Source: Asticcacaulis solisilvae
GTDB lineage: Bacteria; Pseudomonadota; Alphaproteobacteria; Caulobacterales; Caulobacteraceae
NCBI RefSeq assembly: GCF_017875235.1
Contig: NZ_JAGGMI010000003.1
Location: forward strand, 186,001-250,000
Length of the DNA stretch: 64,000 nucleotides
Direction of reading: 5' to 3'
In this document: positions 1 to 10,942 of the stretch, piece after piece
Numbering within the stretch: the first letter of the stretch is position 1
Layout of the letters: each line of letters opens with the position of its first letter
Notes under the pieces: model-generated
Seen by the model: the letters and a program-made list of their open reading frames with translations, nothing else
Told to the model about the DNA's origin: nothing
Database searches by the model: none
Made by a program: the position numbers and the translations under genes

Positions 1-189
1 GAATTAGACAAAATAGATCCTCATTCCCTCACCTTTAGATATGCAGCAAAATTAGACAGATCGGGTATAGATATTTATCCTGCTCGCTGGGACCTTACGC
101 GTCTACTATTCACTGTCGACGTATTATCCGAATGGTTTTACTACCTTTCCGATCAAGTTAATAATAGTCGTGATTTGGCACATGCTTAA
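1..189 (+). CDS. 3' end of an unknown protein, cut by the window edge
   Basis: An open frame runs from the first base to a TAA at 187-189, giving 62 C-terminal residues with no start in the window. The stretch is clearly AT-rich compared with the genes that follow, with AT-ending codons (aaa, ata, gat, tta), unlike its neighbours. The visible part is hydrophilic with several aromatics (segments such as SEWFYYLSDQ) and no motif I recognise. It reads opposite to abcF. The base composition suggests an acquired gene or the edge of an island lying to the left. Function unknown. Confidence 0.55.
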   Translation, partial: ELDKIDPHSLTFRYAAKLDRSGIDIYPARWDLTRLLFTVDVLSEWFYYLSDQVNNSRDLAHA

Positions 190-235
190 TTAGAAACGTC
201 CGTAAATTAAGAGCCTATTCCGGACGTGAAATTAT

Positions 236-299
236 CGAGTAGCGGGAAGCGAGCGCCGCAAGCTAAAGGCACCAATCAGCCGAAGACCGCGATTTCACT
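236..299. repeat. Intergenic repeat copy A, abutting the abcF stop
   Basis: This stretch shares two blocks with 2021-2107. The first is about 24 bp starting CGAGT and containing GGAAGCGAGCGCCGCA. The second is about 30 bp, GCACCAATC...AAGACCGCGATTTCACT. Copy A has only a 9-base spacer between the blocks. The second block ends exactly at the stop codon of abcF, as copy B does at guaA. Confidence 0.75.
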
Positions 300-1927
300 T
301 AGCCGCCGGGGTGCAGACCCGGCGCTTCCTGCCCTGTCCTTGCCACGTACTCGGTGTAACCGCCGCCATACTGATGCACACCCTCCGGCGTCAGTTCCAG
401 CACGCGGTTGGACAGCGCCGCCAGGAAGTGGCGGTCGTGCGATACGAACAGCATCGTGCCTTCGAAGTCTGCCAAAGCCGCGACCAGCATCTCCTTGGTC
501 ACCATGTCCAGGTGGTTGGTCGGTTCGTCGAGCACCAAGAGGTTGGGCGGATCGAACAGCATCTTGGCCATGACCAGACGCGCCTTTTCGCCACCCGACA
601 GCACGCGGCATGGCTTTTCGACATCGTCGCCAGAGAAGCCGAAGCAGCCGGCCAGCGTTCGCAATGCGCCCTGCCCCGCCTGCGGGAACGAACCATCGAG
701 TGACTCGAAAATCGTTTCTTCGCCGTCGAGCAGGTCCATCGAGTGCTGGGCAAAATAGCCCATCTTGACGCTGGCGCCGACCGTCACTGTCCCCTTGTCC
801 GGTTGTGTTGCTCCGGCGACCAGCTTCAGCAGGGTCGACTTGCCGGCCCCGTTGGCGCCGAGGACGCACCAGCGCTCCTTGCGCCGGACCAGAAAATCGA
901 GGTCGGCATAGATCGAGTGGCTGCCATAGGCCTTGTGGACGCCCTTCAGGTTCAGCACGTCTTCGCCCGAGCGTGGCGGTGAGCGGAATTCGAACTCGAC
1001 CGATTGACGGCGGCGCGGCGCCTCGACCTTTTCGATCTTGTCGAGCTTCTTCACGCGGCTCTGGACCTGAGCGGCGTGGCTGGCGCGCGCCTTGAAGCGT
1101 TCAATGAACTTGATTTCCTTGGCCAGCATGGCCTGCTGGCGTTCGTACTGGGCCTGGCGTTGCTTTTCGGTCAGGGCGCGTTGCTGGTCGTAAAAGTCGA
1201 GATCGCCCGAATAGGTGATCAGCGTGCCGGCGTCGATTTCCACCACCTTGCCGATGATGCGGTTGAGGAAGGCGCGGTCGTGCGAGGTCATCAGCAGCGC
1301 GCCGTCATAGTCCTTCAGGAAGCCTTCCAGCCAGATCAGGCTCTCTAAGTCCAGGTGGTTCGAGGGTTCATCGAGCAGCATGCCGTCCGGGCGCATCAGC
1401 AGGATACGCGCCAGGGCCACGCGCATCTTCCAGCCGCCGGACAGAAGGCCGACATCGCCTTCCATGCGCTCCTGGCTGAAGCTTAAGCCCGCCAGAACCT
1501 CACGCGCCCGGGCATCGAGCGCATAGCCGTCGAGTTCCTCAAACCGCGCCTGGACATCGCCGTAACGCTCGATGATCGCATCCAGTTCGTCGGCCTGGTC
1601 CGGATCGACCATGGCGGCTTCAAGCTGCGCCATCTCGGTCGCCAGCGCACTGACCGGGCCGACGCCATCCATGACGGCGGCGACGGCGCTCTGGCCGGAC
1701 ATTTCGCCGACTTCCTGGCTAAAATAACCGATCGTCATGCCGGCATCGATACCGACCTGACCGTCGTCGGGCTGTTCCTGGCCGGTGATCATGCGGAACA
1801 GGGTCGTCTTGCCAGCGCCATTGGGCCCGACCAGACCGACCTTCTCGCCCTTCTGGATGGTCATCGACGCGTCGATGAACAGGATCTGGTGGCCGTTCTG
1901 CTTGCTGATATTGTCAAGGCGGATCAT
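299..1927 (-). CDS. ABC-F family ATPase (ribosome-associated, Uup/EttA/YbiT-like)
   Basis: A 542-aa protein with two ABC ATPase domains in tandem and no membrane segment, the layout of ABC-F translation factors that act at the ribosomal E site. Seen: Walker A GPNGAGKTT at residues 34-42, signature LSGGW at about 165 followed by LLDEPSNHLD, a charged coiled linker at about 240-300 (the P-site tRNA interaction motif region), a second Walker A GANGAGKST at about 355, and LSGGEKARL with VLDEPTNHLD at about 440-465. The size fits the short YbiT-like group. It is last in a leftward series starting at guaB, 175 bp after guaA. Which ABC-F subfamily it belongs to, and whether it protects against antibiotics, cannot be read from the sequence. 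Confidence 0.9.
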   Translation of the reverse strand: MIRLDNISKQNGHQILFIDASMTIQKGEKVGLVGPNGAGKTTLFRMITGQEQPDDGQVGIDAGMTIGYFSQEVGEMSGQSAVAAVMDGVGPVSALATEMAQLEAAMVDPDQADELDAIIERYGDVQARFEELDGYALDARAREVLAGLSFSQERMEGDVGLLSGGWKMRVALARILLMRPDGMLLDEPSNHLDLESLIWLEGFLKDYDGALLMTSHDRAFLNRIIGKVVEIDAGTLITYSGDLDFYDQQRALTEKQRQAQYERQQAMLAKEIKFIERFKARASHAAQVQSRVKKLDKIEKVEAPRRRQSVEFEFRSPPRSGEDVLNLKGVHKAYGSHSIYADLDFLVRRKERWCVLGANGAGKSTLLKLVAGATQPDKGTVTVGASVKMGYFAQHSMDLLDGEETIFESLDGSFPQAGQGALRTLAGCFGFSGDDVEKPCRVLSGGEKARLVMAKMLFDPPNLLVLDEPTNHLDMVTKEMLVAALADFEGTMLFVSHDRHFLAALSNRVLELTPEGVHQYGGGYTEYVARTGQEAPGLHPGG

Positions 1928-2020
1928 GGGTCTTACTCAAAAAGGTGACGCCATCCTTGGGGACGGCGTCGAACTGAATTTAAAAAATGGCAGGCGGGGC
2001 TGAAATCGTGAGATTTGAGT

Positions 2021-2107
2021 CGAGTGGCAGGAAGCGAGCGCCGCAGGTACTAGAGGTACCTGCAAGCGAAGCTGACGCACCAATCGGCCAAAGACCGCGA
2101 TTTCACT
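2021..2107. repeat. Intergenic repeat copy B, overlapping the guaA stop
   Basis: Longer copy of the repeat at 236-299. The two shared blocks are separated here by about 32 bases that contain the hairpin AGGTAC-TAGAG-GTACCT. The right block runs into the stop codon of guaA (2103-2105). Both copies have the same orientation relative to the upstream gene. Confidence 0.75.
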
Positions 2108-3650
2108 CCCATTCGATGGTGCCGGGGGGCTTAGACGTCACATCGTAAACGACGCGGTTAACGCCGCGGACCTCATTCACGATGCGCGTAGCGCAGCGGC
2201 CCAGCACCGGCCACGGGAACTCGTAGAAGTCCGCTGTCATGCCGTCGCTCGACGTCACCGCGCGCAGCGCCAGGACATCCTCATAGGTGCGGGCATCGCC
2301 CATGACGCCGACCGTCTTGACCGGCAGCAGGACGGCAAAGGCCTGCCAGATCTGGTCGTAAAGGCCCGCCTTGCGGATCTCTTCAAGGTAGATGGCGTCG
2401 GCGTCCTGGAGCGTCTTGACCTTTTCCGGCGTGACTTCGCCGGGGATGCGGATGGCCAGGCCCGGTCCGGGGAACGGGTGACGGCCGACAAAGGCGGCAT
2501 CAAGACCCAGTTCGCGGCCGAGTGCGCGGACCTCGTCCTTGAACAGTTCGCGCAGGGGCTCGACCAGCTTCAGCTTCATGTAGTCCGGCAGGCCGCCGAC
2601 ATTATGGTGCGACTTGATGACCGCCGACGGGCCGCCCGACGGCGACACGCTTTCGACGACGTCGGGGTAAAGCGTGCCTTGGGCCAGGAATTCGGCGCCG
2701 TCAATCTTGGCGGCTTCGGCGTCGAAGACATCGATGAACAGCTTTCCGATGGTCTTGCGCTTGGTTTCCGGGTCGGAAATGCCCCTCAGCTCACCGAGGA
2801 AAATCTCTTGTGCCTGAACATGTACCAGCGGAATATTATAGTGATCTCTGAACAATGAGACGACTTGTTCACCCTCGTTCTTGCGCAGCAGGCCGGTGTC
2901 GACAAAGACGCAGGTCAGCTGTTCGCCGATGGCTTCGTGGATCAGCACGGCGGCGACCGAGGAATCGACGCCGCCTGACAGGCCGCAGATCACCTTGCCC
3001 GTTCCGACCTGCGCCTTGATCTTGGCAACCATTTCCTGGCGGAAAGAGGCCATCGACCAGTCGCCGGTAAAGCCGGCGATTTCGAACAGGAAGTTGCGGA
3101 TCATATCGGTGCCGCGCACTGTGTGCACGACTTCCGGATGGAACTGGACGGCATAGAACTTGCGCGCTTCGTCGGCGATGGCGGCATAGGGCGCGCCTTC
3201 GGAGACGGCGATGACCTCGAAGCCTTCGGGGATGGCGGTGACGCGGTCGCCGTGGCTCATCCAGACGGTCTCGTTGCGGTCCAGGCCCTTGAAGATCGGG
3301 CTGTCCTTGACGACCTCAATTTCGGCGCGACCGAACTCGCGGTGATGCCCGCCCTCGACCTTGCCGCCGAGAAGATCGCACATTAACTGTTCGCCGTAAC
3401 ATATACCAAATACTGGCAAGTTCATCTCGAACAGCCGGGCGTCAATACGCGGCCCCGCTTCGATCACGCTATGCGGCGAACCCGACAGAATGACTGCCTT
3501 GGGACGCAGGCTGTCGATCGCGTCACCCGCCTTGGTGAAGGGATGGATCTCGCAATAGACACCGCATTCGCGCACCCGGCGCGCGATCAGCTGCGTCACC
3601 TGGGAGCCGAAGTCGACGATCAGAAGGGTTTCGTGGGGCTTTACACTCAC
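2103..3650 (-). CDS. guaA: GMP synthase (glutamine-hydrolysing)
   Basis: Amidates XMP to GMP using glutamine and ATP, the last step of GMP synthesis. The 515-aa length is typical. Seen: an N-terminal class I glutamine amidotransferase domain with nucleophile Cys84 in FGICYGEQ and the His/Glu pair in QFHPEV at about 170; then the ATP pyrophosphatase P-loop GLSGGVDSS at about 224; then the C-terminal dimerisation domain ending TIEWE, the usual end. The start is GTG at 3650, sharing the four bases GTGA with the rsmB stop, which implies translational coupling. guaB, the preceding pathway step, lies upstream in the same direction. Confidence 0.97.
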   Translation of the reverse strand: MSVKPHETLLIVDFGSQVTQLIARRVRECGVYCEIHPFTKAGDAIDSLRPKAVILSGSPHSVIEAGPRIDARLFEMNLPVFGICYGEQLMCDLLGGKVEGGHHREFGRAEIEVVKDSPIFKGLDRNETVWMSHGDRVTAIPEGFEVIAVSEGAPYAAIADEARKFYAVQFHPEVVHTVRGTDMIRNFLFEIAGFTGDWSMASFRQEMVAKIKAQVGTGKVICGLSGGVDSSVAAVLIHEAIGEQLTCVFVDTGLLRKNEGEQVVSLFRDHYNIPLVHVQAQEIFLGELRGISDPETKRKTIGKLFIDVFDAEAAKIDGAEFLAQGTLYPDVVESVSPSGGPSAVIKSHHNVGGLPDYMKLKLVEPLRELFKDEVRALGRELGLDAAFVGRHPFPGPGLAIRIPGEVTPEKVKTLQDADAIYLEEIRKAGLYDQIWQAFAVLLPVKTVGVMGDARTYEDVLALRAVTSSDGMTADFYEFPWPVLGRCATRIVNEVRGVNRVVYDVTSKPPGTIEWE

Positions 3651-4990
3651 GTAATTTGCGTCCTCGTATAGGCGGCGATGAAGAAGCCGTCAGTTTGCGT
3701 CGTATGTGGGGTCAGGCGCAGCCTGTGCCCCGTTTTGGCGTGTTTCACAAGGCCCGCCGCGCCTTTTGTATCAATGAACATCCCTTTGGCCGCGTCGATC
3801 AGATCGTGCAGCGGCAGGGCGTCAAAACTGGGATTGGCCGCCTCAAAGGCATCGGCCGTCGCTGCGTTCTCGTCGTCCAGCACCGAGCAGGTAACATAGA
3901 CCAATCGCCCGCCGGGCTTTACGCACAATGCGGCGCGGTTGAGGATATGGGTTTGCAGGCTGTGCAGGCGCTCGACCTCACCCTCATTAAGGCGATGGGC
4001 CTCTTCGGGATGACGGCGCCAGGTGCCGGAGCCTGAACACGGCGCATCGACCAGCACAAGGTCGGCGCCTTTCAGGATTTCAAGCTGCGCCTCGTCTTCC
4101 GGATCGAAGAAGTGGATGAGGTGTGCGGTAGCGCCGGCGCGCTGCAGGCGTGGCTCGATGGCCTTCAGGCGCTTTTCGACGACATCGCAGGCGTAGATTT
4201 CCCCGATGCCCGCCATCATTTGCGCCAGCGCCAGCGTCTTGCCGCCACCGCCGGCGCAGAAATCGACGACCTTGGGCGCGCCGGGCAATAACCCCGCTCC
4301 GGCGATAAAGGCCGCCAGCTGCGAGCCCTCGTCCTGGATTTCAATGCGGCCGGACTGATAGATGTCAAGCTTGGCCAGGTTGGGCGGCGGCTCTGCGGGA
4401 AGCCTGATTCCAAATAAAGAAAACGGAGACTCTTCAGGCCTTAAGCCTTCAGTCTTCAGCGCCTGGATCATGTCGTCGCGCGTCGCCTTGGCGCCATTGA
4501 CGCGCAGGTCGATCGGCGCGCGTGGCGTCATAAGCTCGGTCGCTTCGGCTGCCCAGTCGTCGCCGAACTGCTGCTGGAAGCGCGTAACGACGAATTCCGG
4601 CAGGCCAGTCGTCACCCACTGCGGCGCCACGCCCTCGCCGGCCGAAAGACGTTCGCGCTCGGCGTCGCTCAGCGGCTGCGGGCCGTAGCCTGCGCCGGAA
4701 AACAGCGCTTCGATCTCGGGCAAGGCCAGGCCGTCGACCAAGGCCAGCGAGGCCAGAACCATGGCGCGTCCTGCCCCCGGCTTTTTTTCGTCAGCCTGCA
4801 TGGCCCACAACAGCCGCGCCTTGGCGCGCAGGCAGCCGTAGACGCGGTCGGCGATGGCGCGGCGGTCCTTGGATCCGGCAAAGCGGTGGCCCTGCCCCCA
4901 GGTCTTGAGCACGGTTTCCGCCGCCGCGCGCGTCCCGGCCATCTGGTCGAGAATATCGGCGGCGGCTTGCAGTCGGGCGGCTGGGGTCAT
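3647..4990 (-). CDS. rsmB: rRNA (cytosine-C5)-methyltransferase, RsmB/NOP2 family
   Basis: A 447-aa SAM-dependent RNA m5C methyltransferase. The N-terminal about 140 residues form a NusB-like helical RNA-binding region. The catalytic domain follows, with the SAM loop [12 protein letters not shown] at about 240, [15 protein letters not shown] at about 312, and [11 protein letters not shown] at about 366. The two cysteines (PCSG and TCS) are the release and nucleophile pair of the family. Closest in layout to RsmB, which methylates 16S rRNA C967; a paralogous NOP2-type target cannot be excluded. It overlaps the guaA start by 4 bp and follows the MAPEG gene by 1 bp, so it sits inside the gua operon. 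Confidence 0.88.
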   Translation of the reverse strand: MTPAARLQAAADILDQMAGTRAAAETVLKTWGQGHRFAGSKDRRAIADRVYGCLRAKARLLWAMQADEKKPGAGRAMVLASLALVDGLALPEIEALFSGAGYGPQPLSDAERERLSAGEGVAPQWVTTGLPEFVVTRFQQQFGDDWAAEATELMTPRAPIDLRVNGAKATRDDMIQALKTEGLRPEESPFSLFGIRLPAEPPPNLAKLDIYQSGRIEIQDEGSQLAAFIAGAGLLPGAPKVVDFCAGGGGKTLALAQMMAGIGEIYACDVVEKRLKAIEPRLQRAGATAHLIHFFDPEDEAQLEILKGADLVLVDAPCSGSGTWRRHPEEAHRLNEGEVERLHSLQTHILNRAALCVKPGGRLVYVTCSVLDDENAATADAFEAANPSFDALPLHDLIDAAKGMFIDTKGAAGLVKHAKTGHRLRLTPHTTQTDGFFIAAYTRTQIT

Positions 4991-4991
4991 A

Positions 4992-5390
4992 TCAGGTCAG
5001 AAGCGTATAAAGGCACATGAGGATACCGGCGAGCGACACGGCCCAGACGGCGGAACGGACGTATTTGATGCCGAAGGCGTAGCACGGCACATACAGGATA
5101 CGAGCGCCGAGATAGAGCCAGGCGCCGTTGACGGAATGCGCGGACGACTTGTCCGCGAACGCCAGAGCAATGACGATCACAGCAAAGAAAACAAATGTTT
5201 CCATGAAATTGCTGAAGGCGCGCCTTAAACGCTCCGCCGTCGGGTTGACCTCGAACGGCGTGTCACGCGTGCCGGCGTTCCAGTTGAAGTAACGCCGTCC
5301 GCCCGTAGCGCCATCGACGACCGGCGGCAGCAGGACCATGACCAGGCCCAGCACCGCCGCGTATACCAGAACCGTCAGCTCCTGCGTCAT
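4992..5390 (-). CDS. MAPEG-family membrane protein
   Basis: 132 aa with four predicted membrane helices (about residues 5-25, 58-80, 88-108 and 112-130). The pattern RRAFSNFMETFVFF...ARILYVPCYAFG is the MAPEG signature (membrane-associated proteins in eicosanoid and glutathione metabolism). The bacterial members are largely uncharacterised; some have glutathione transferase or peroxidase activity. It sits 2 bp from guaB and 1 bp from rsmB, so it is co-transcribed with nucleotide and rRNA genes without an obvious functional link. Confidence 0.8.
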   Translation of the reverse strand: MTQELTVLVYAAVLGLVMVLLPPVVDGATGGRRYFNWNAGTRDTPFEVNPTAERLRRAFSNFMETFVFFAVIVIALAFADKSSAHSVNGAWLYLGARILYVPCYAFGIKYVRSAVWAVSLAGILMCLYTLLT

Positions 5391-5392
5391 CG

Positions 5393-7457
<2,065 letters not shown>

Positions 7458-8612
7458 TTACTCGACCACCTTGGCGCGCAGGTCCAGCGGTTCGTCGCGC
7501 GACAGCTTGTGCAGATTGGCCTGGCGCAGGTTCGCCGCCGCGTCATCATAGAGGAACGGCAAGAAGGCGTAACGCTTGCCGCGCGTCACGGGCGCCACGG
7601 CATGCAGCAGCGAGCAGGAGAACACCACCGCCGCGCCCGCCGGCGGCTTGTACTGGCGCTGACCATATTCGGGGAAGCTTAAAGTGCCGCCGTCGAAATC
7701 ATCGTTGAGGTTGATCGACACGGCGAAGCGGCGGTGCGCCGTGCCCGCGGTCGTATTGTCGCGGTGGGCGCGGAAATGGCCGCCGTCCTCGGCCGTATAA
7801 CAGCCGACGATGTAGCGCTCCATGCGCGTGACGACGAACTGATGCACCTTCTTGATTTCCGGCACGACCCGGCGGACGACGGCGGCTTGTGTGCGCGCGA
7901 TCATGTCCTTTTCAACCAGGGTATAGTCGCTGCGGCTTTTGAAGCTGGGATCGCGCACACCGATGGTGATGCCGTCCTGCTCGCGCATGAAGCCGCTGAA
8001 ATCGCCGCCATGGGTGTCGTAGAGGCCGATCAGGTCCTGGCACAGCTGCGGCTCGAAGACGTTCGGCAGGTACAGGACCGGCGCCTGAAGCTCGACACCG
8101 GCGAACAGACCCGGCGGTGGCAGCGCACGGACAAAATCGAAAACGTCGGTGAGTATCCGCCCGTCGCCGACCATCGGATAAAGCGCCATGACGCGCAAAG
8201 TCGGGTCGAGCACCAGCCAGAAACGGCGCAACTGCTGTTGCTGGGTCGCGCCCGGATCGCGCGGCAGGGCGCCGTAAAGCCGCGACACGCGCGCATCGTA
8301 ATCACGGAAAAAGCGGATGCCGACAGTCTGGTCGACCATCCGGGCCTCGTCGGCCGGATCGACGCTGATGCCGAAGAAGCAGGCCGTCTTGTCGTCGAGC
8401 AGGTCCTGGTTGGCCAGTACGGCCTCATAGGCCGCCTTGCCCGCCGCGTCCGACGCCGTCTGGATGAACCCCATGACGATGTAGCGTCCGCCGACCGAAT
8501 GGAAGGCATAGCTAGGGTTGACCGCCGTCGTCTGGTGAAACCACGGCGCCGCGTCACCAGGGCTAAGATTGACGTATTGCGCCGCGCTGAGCGGCTGGAC
8601 CTGCGCTGTCAT
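7458..8612 (-). CDS. Redoxin-like / 2OG-Fe(II) dioxygenase (prolyl 4-hydroxylase type) fusion
   Basis: 384 aa from the ATG at 8612; the frame extends upstream into rlmE, but MTAQVQPLSA is the likely N-terminus. Residues about 10-170 look like a peroxiredoxin/thioredoxin-fold domain (NLSPGDAAPWF, later RFFRDYDARVSRLYG and FWLVLDPTLRV), but the peroxidatic TxxC position has no cysteine. Residues about 195-380 form a P4Hc-type double-stranded beta-helix: HFRAHRDN at about 281 gives the HxD iron ligands, and HAVAPVTRGKRYAF at about 338 gives the distal His and the 2-oxoglutarate-binding Arg/Lys. A hydroxylase of unknown substrate; the N-terminal domain may be structural or substrate binding. It follows rlmE by 34 bp. 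Confidence 0.8.
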   Translation of the reverse strand: MTAQVQPLSAAQYVNLSPGDAAPWFHQTTAVNPSYAFHSVGGRYIVMGFIQTASDAAGKAAYEAVLANQDLLDDKTACFFGISVDPADEARMVDQTVGIRFFRDYDARVSRLYGALPRDPGATQQQQLRRFWLVLDPTLRVMALYPMVGDGRILTDVFDFVRALPPPGLFAGVELQAPVLYLPNVFEPQLCQDLIGLYDTHGGDFSGFMREQDGITIGVRDPSFKSRSDYTLVEKDMIARTQAAVVRRVVPEIKKVHQFVVTRMERYIVGCYTAEDGGHFRAHRDNTTAGTAHRRFAVSINLNDDFDGGTLSFPEYGQRQYKPPAGAAVVFSCSLLHAVAPVTRGKRYAFLPFLYDDAAANLRQANLHKLSRDEPLDLRAKVVE

Positions 8613-8646
8613 CTTTTCTGTTAAACCCCGGCTATGCGTGCACAGA

Positions 8647-9363
8647 CTACCCCTTAAAGCCCGTCGCAACAATGTAGATTTCAGACGAATCCGCACGGCT
8701 CGACTTCGGCTTGAAGTGCTTCACGCTATCGAAGCGGACCTTCAGCGTGCGCAGCAGGACTTCGGTTTCGCCGCCTTGGAAAGCTTTAGCGACATAGGCG
8801 CCGCCGGTTTTGAGGTTGGACATGGCGAATTCCGACGCCAGCTCCAGCAATCCCATGATCTTCAGGTGGTCGGTTTGTTTGTGGCCGACCGTATTGTGCG
8901 CCAGGTCCGACAGGACGATATCGGGCTTGCCGTGCATCATCTCCATCAGGCGGACGCTGACCTCGGGGTCGGTGAAGTCGGCCTCGAGCAGTTCGGCGCC
9001 AGGAATGGGATCGACCGGCAGCAGGTCGACACCGGCGACAAACGCCGCGCCGCGTTTCAGCGCCACCTGCACCCAGCCGCCGGGTGCGCAGCCGAGGTCG
9101 ACGACGCGCACGCCGCGCTTGATCAGATGAAAACGGTCGTCGATCTCCATCAGCTTGAAGGCGGCGCGCGACCGCCACCCTTCCGCCTTCGCCTGGGCGA
9201 CATAGGGGTCGTTCAGTTGCCGCTCCAGCCACTTCTGCTGCGAGGTCGTGCGCTTGTAGGCCGTCTTCAGCGCCGTGTGGCCGATGCCGCGGCCGGAGCC
9301 TTTGCCGGCGGCCGGCGGCTTGACCATGCGGCGGCGTTCGGGTTCATCAGGGGTATCGTTCAT
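8647..9363 (-). CDS. rlmE: 23S rRNA (uridine-2'-O)-methyltransferase RlmE (FtsJ/RrmJ)
   Basis: Methylates the ribose of U2552 in 23S rRNA, a late large-subunit assembly step. 238 aa from the ATG at 9363; an upstream in-frame GTG at 9396 is less likely. Seen: SRAAFKLMEIDDRF with the catalytic Lys, the SAM motif VVDLGCAPGGWVQVA, DIVLSDLAHNTVGHKQTDH with the catalytic Asp, and GGAYVAKAFQGGE with the third catalytic Lys. The N-terminus carries about 35 basic, disordered residues, common in alphaproteobacterial members. The oxygenase fusion gene lies just downstream. Confidence 0.93.
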   Translation of the reverse strand: MNDTPDEPERRRMVKPPAAGKGSGRGIGHTALKTAYKRTTSQQKWLERQLNDPYVAQAKAEGWRSRAAFKLMEIDDRFHLIKRGVRVVDLGCAPGGWVQVALKRGAAFVAGVDLLPVDPIPGAELLEADFTDPEVSVRLMEMMHGKPDIVLSDLAHNTVGHKQTDHLKIMGLLELASEFAMSNLKTGGAYVAKAFQGGETEVLLRTLKVRFDSVKHFKPKSSRADSSEIYIVATGFKG

Positions 9364-9472
9364 GCGCCGTCTATAACGGGTTTTATCTGAAACCACATCG
9401 AATTTTACTTATGTCTCGGCATAAATCCCGGCAGGCGCACAATAACGGGGCAAGAGATTCAAGGAGCAGTCC

Positions 9473-9835
9473 ATGCGTATATTCGCAACCGCCACCATCC
9501 TGTCCGCCCTTGTCCTGACGGCAGGGTGCTCACGCGATACCATGAGCGGCGGTGAAGACCGTGGGCCCGGCACGGCGTCGCAAGTCGCGCACATGTCAAA
9601 ACTGGCCGAAACGCCCGCCACACCCGGCACCTGCGCGGCGGAAATCGGCGACGCCGAGGCGCTCAAGCTGATCCAGAAGTGCAAGGCGGTGTCCGGCAAG
9701 AGCCAGCCCGACTGCAACGACACCTCGACGTGCCAGGCCATCCGCCAGGAAATCGCGCTGGGCTGCAGCAGCAACAGCGCCCAAAGCGCCAGCGGCGGCC
9801 AGCATCCGGAATGCTCCGGCGTCACGGAACACTAA
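9473..9835 (+). CDS. Small five-cysteine lipoprotein, copy 1
   Basis: 120 aa with a signal peptide ending in the lipobox LTAGC (Cys at about residue 19), so a membrane-anchored lipoprotein. The start is supported by AAGGAG ahead of the ATG. The mature part has a low-complexity linker and then a compact module at about residues 52-98 with five cysteines: C-x3-IGDAEA...KC-x9-C-x5-C-x10-C. The next gene has the same module with the same cysteine spacing. No family recognised. The cysteines suggest a disulfide-bonded periplasmic fold. Confidence 0.75.
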   Translation: MRIFATATILSALVLTAGCSRDTMSGGEDRGPGTASQVAHMSKLAETPATPGTCAAEIGDAEALKLIQKCKAVSGKSQPDCNDTSTCQAIRQEIALGCSSNSAQSASGGQHPECSGVTEH

Positions 9836-9839
9836 GGGG

Positions 9840-10217
9840 ATGCGCGCGCTTATCCTGGCGACACTGGCGCTTTCGCTCACGGCCTGCTCTCCGGGACCGT
9901 CGTCCCCAGCCGCATCGTCCGCTGAAGCGCCATCGGTCATCCCGCCCTCTCATGATCCCGGCCTGAAGCCGGCGGTATCGGCCACTTCCGCCGCCATGGC
10001 CGAAGCCGCCTCGCCCAGCCCACCCCAATGCCGCGCCGAGATCGGCGAAACAGCGGCGCAAAGGCTGGCCGAACGCTGCCGCATGGTCAGCCCGGCGACC
10101 CACCCGCCTTGCAACGTCGCCAACAGCTGCCAGATGATCCAGGGCGAAATCGACCGGTCGTGCGCCCTGTGGGACAAGGACACATCGCAGCCCAAGCCGA
10201 AGGAATGCACGGCCTGA
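9840..10217 (+). CDS. Small five-cysteine lipoprotein, copy 2
   Basis: 125 aa starting 4 bases after the previous stop, so co-transcribed and probably coupled. Signal peptide with lipobox LTACS. After a Pro/Ser/Ala-rich linker, residues about 61-107 repeat the module of copy 1: CRAEIGETAAQRL, then cysteines at matching spacing (RC, PPCN, SCQMIQGEI, SC). The proteins differ outside the module. A tandem duplication of an uncharacterised envelope lipoprotein; binding partner or ligand unknown. Confidence 0.75.
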   Translation: MRALILATLALSLTACSPGPSSPAASSAEAPSVIPPSHDPGLKPAVSATSAAMAEAASPSPPQCRAEIGETAAQRLAERCRMVSPATHPPCNVANSCQMIQGEIDRSCALWDKDTSQPKPKECTA

Positions 10218-10287
10218 GTCTTTTATTGAAATGCCGTGCGCCCTGGCCTATGTGGGGCGCATATTTGCTAAGACCGAAGGAGCCATC

Positions 10288-10758
10288 ATGGCCGAAGATC
10301 TCGAAAACACGCTCATCCTGACGCTCGACACCGGCCCTGTGACGATCAAGCTGCGTCCGGACCTGGCGCCCAACCACGTCGCTCGCATCAAGGAACTGGC
10401 GCGCGAAGGCTTCTATGACGGCATCGTCTTCCACCGCGTCATCCCGGGCTTCATGGCCCAGGGCGGTGATCCCCTCGGCCAGGGCTATGGCGGTTCGGGC
10501 AAGAAGCTGAAGGCGGAATTCTCCAACGCGCCGCACGTGCGCGGCGTCTGTTCGATGGCGCGTTCGCAGAACCCGGACTCGGCCGACAGCCAGTTCTTCA
10601 TCTGCTTCGCCGATGCCCGCTTCCTCGACAACCAGTATACCGTCTGGGGCGAAGTCACAGAAGGCATGGACAATGTCGACGCCCTGCCCAAGGGTGAGCC
10701 GCCGCGCGAGCCGGGCAAGATCGTGTCGATGCGCGTCGCCGCCGACGCCGAGGCTTAA
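10288..10758 (+). CDS. ppiB: Cytoplasmic peptidyl-prolyl cis-trans isomerase, cyclophilin type
   Basis: Isomerises proline peptide bonds during folding. I start at the ATG at 10288, preceded by GAAGGAG, and not the earlier in-frame ATG at 10231, which would add a non-conserved leader. That gives 156 aa with no signal peptide. The cyclophilin core is complete: FYDGIVFHRVIPGFMAQGG with the catalytic Arg, GVCSMARSQNPDSADSQFFI, and the Trp of TVWGEV that binds cyclosporin in the family. A strong terminator follows at 10798-10832. A secreted paralogue lies at 20120-21004. Confidence 0.93.
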   Translation: MAEDLENTLILTLDTGPVTIKLRPDLAPNHVARIKELAREGFYDGIVFHRVIPGFMAQGGDPLGQGYGGSGKKLKAEFSNAPHVRGVCSMARSQNPDSADSQFFICFADARFLDNQYTVWGEVTEGMDNVDALPKGEPPREPGKIVSMRVAADAEA

Positions 10759-10797
10759 TATCTCCCGAGCCTGATTTTCAGGTATGGACTTACAGAT

Positions 10798-10832
10798 AAA
10801 TGCGCCGGATTTCGCCAATCCGGCGCATTTTT
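10798..10832 (+). terminator. Rho-independent terminator after ppiB
   Basis: Perfect 13-bp stem AAATGCGCCGGAT / ATCCGGCGCATTT with a 7-base loop and a T-run at 10828-10832. Confidence 0.9.
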
Positions 10833-10942
10833 GCGTTCCGTAACGCTCAGTGCTACAATACCCTCTTCGTGCAATAAAACCTTAAGCCGTTCCTGTTACA
10901 CCTTAAGTTTAATAAACGTTCCGAATTAAAACGGACCCGCCA

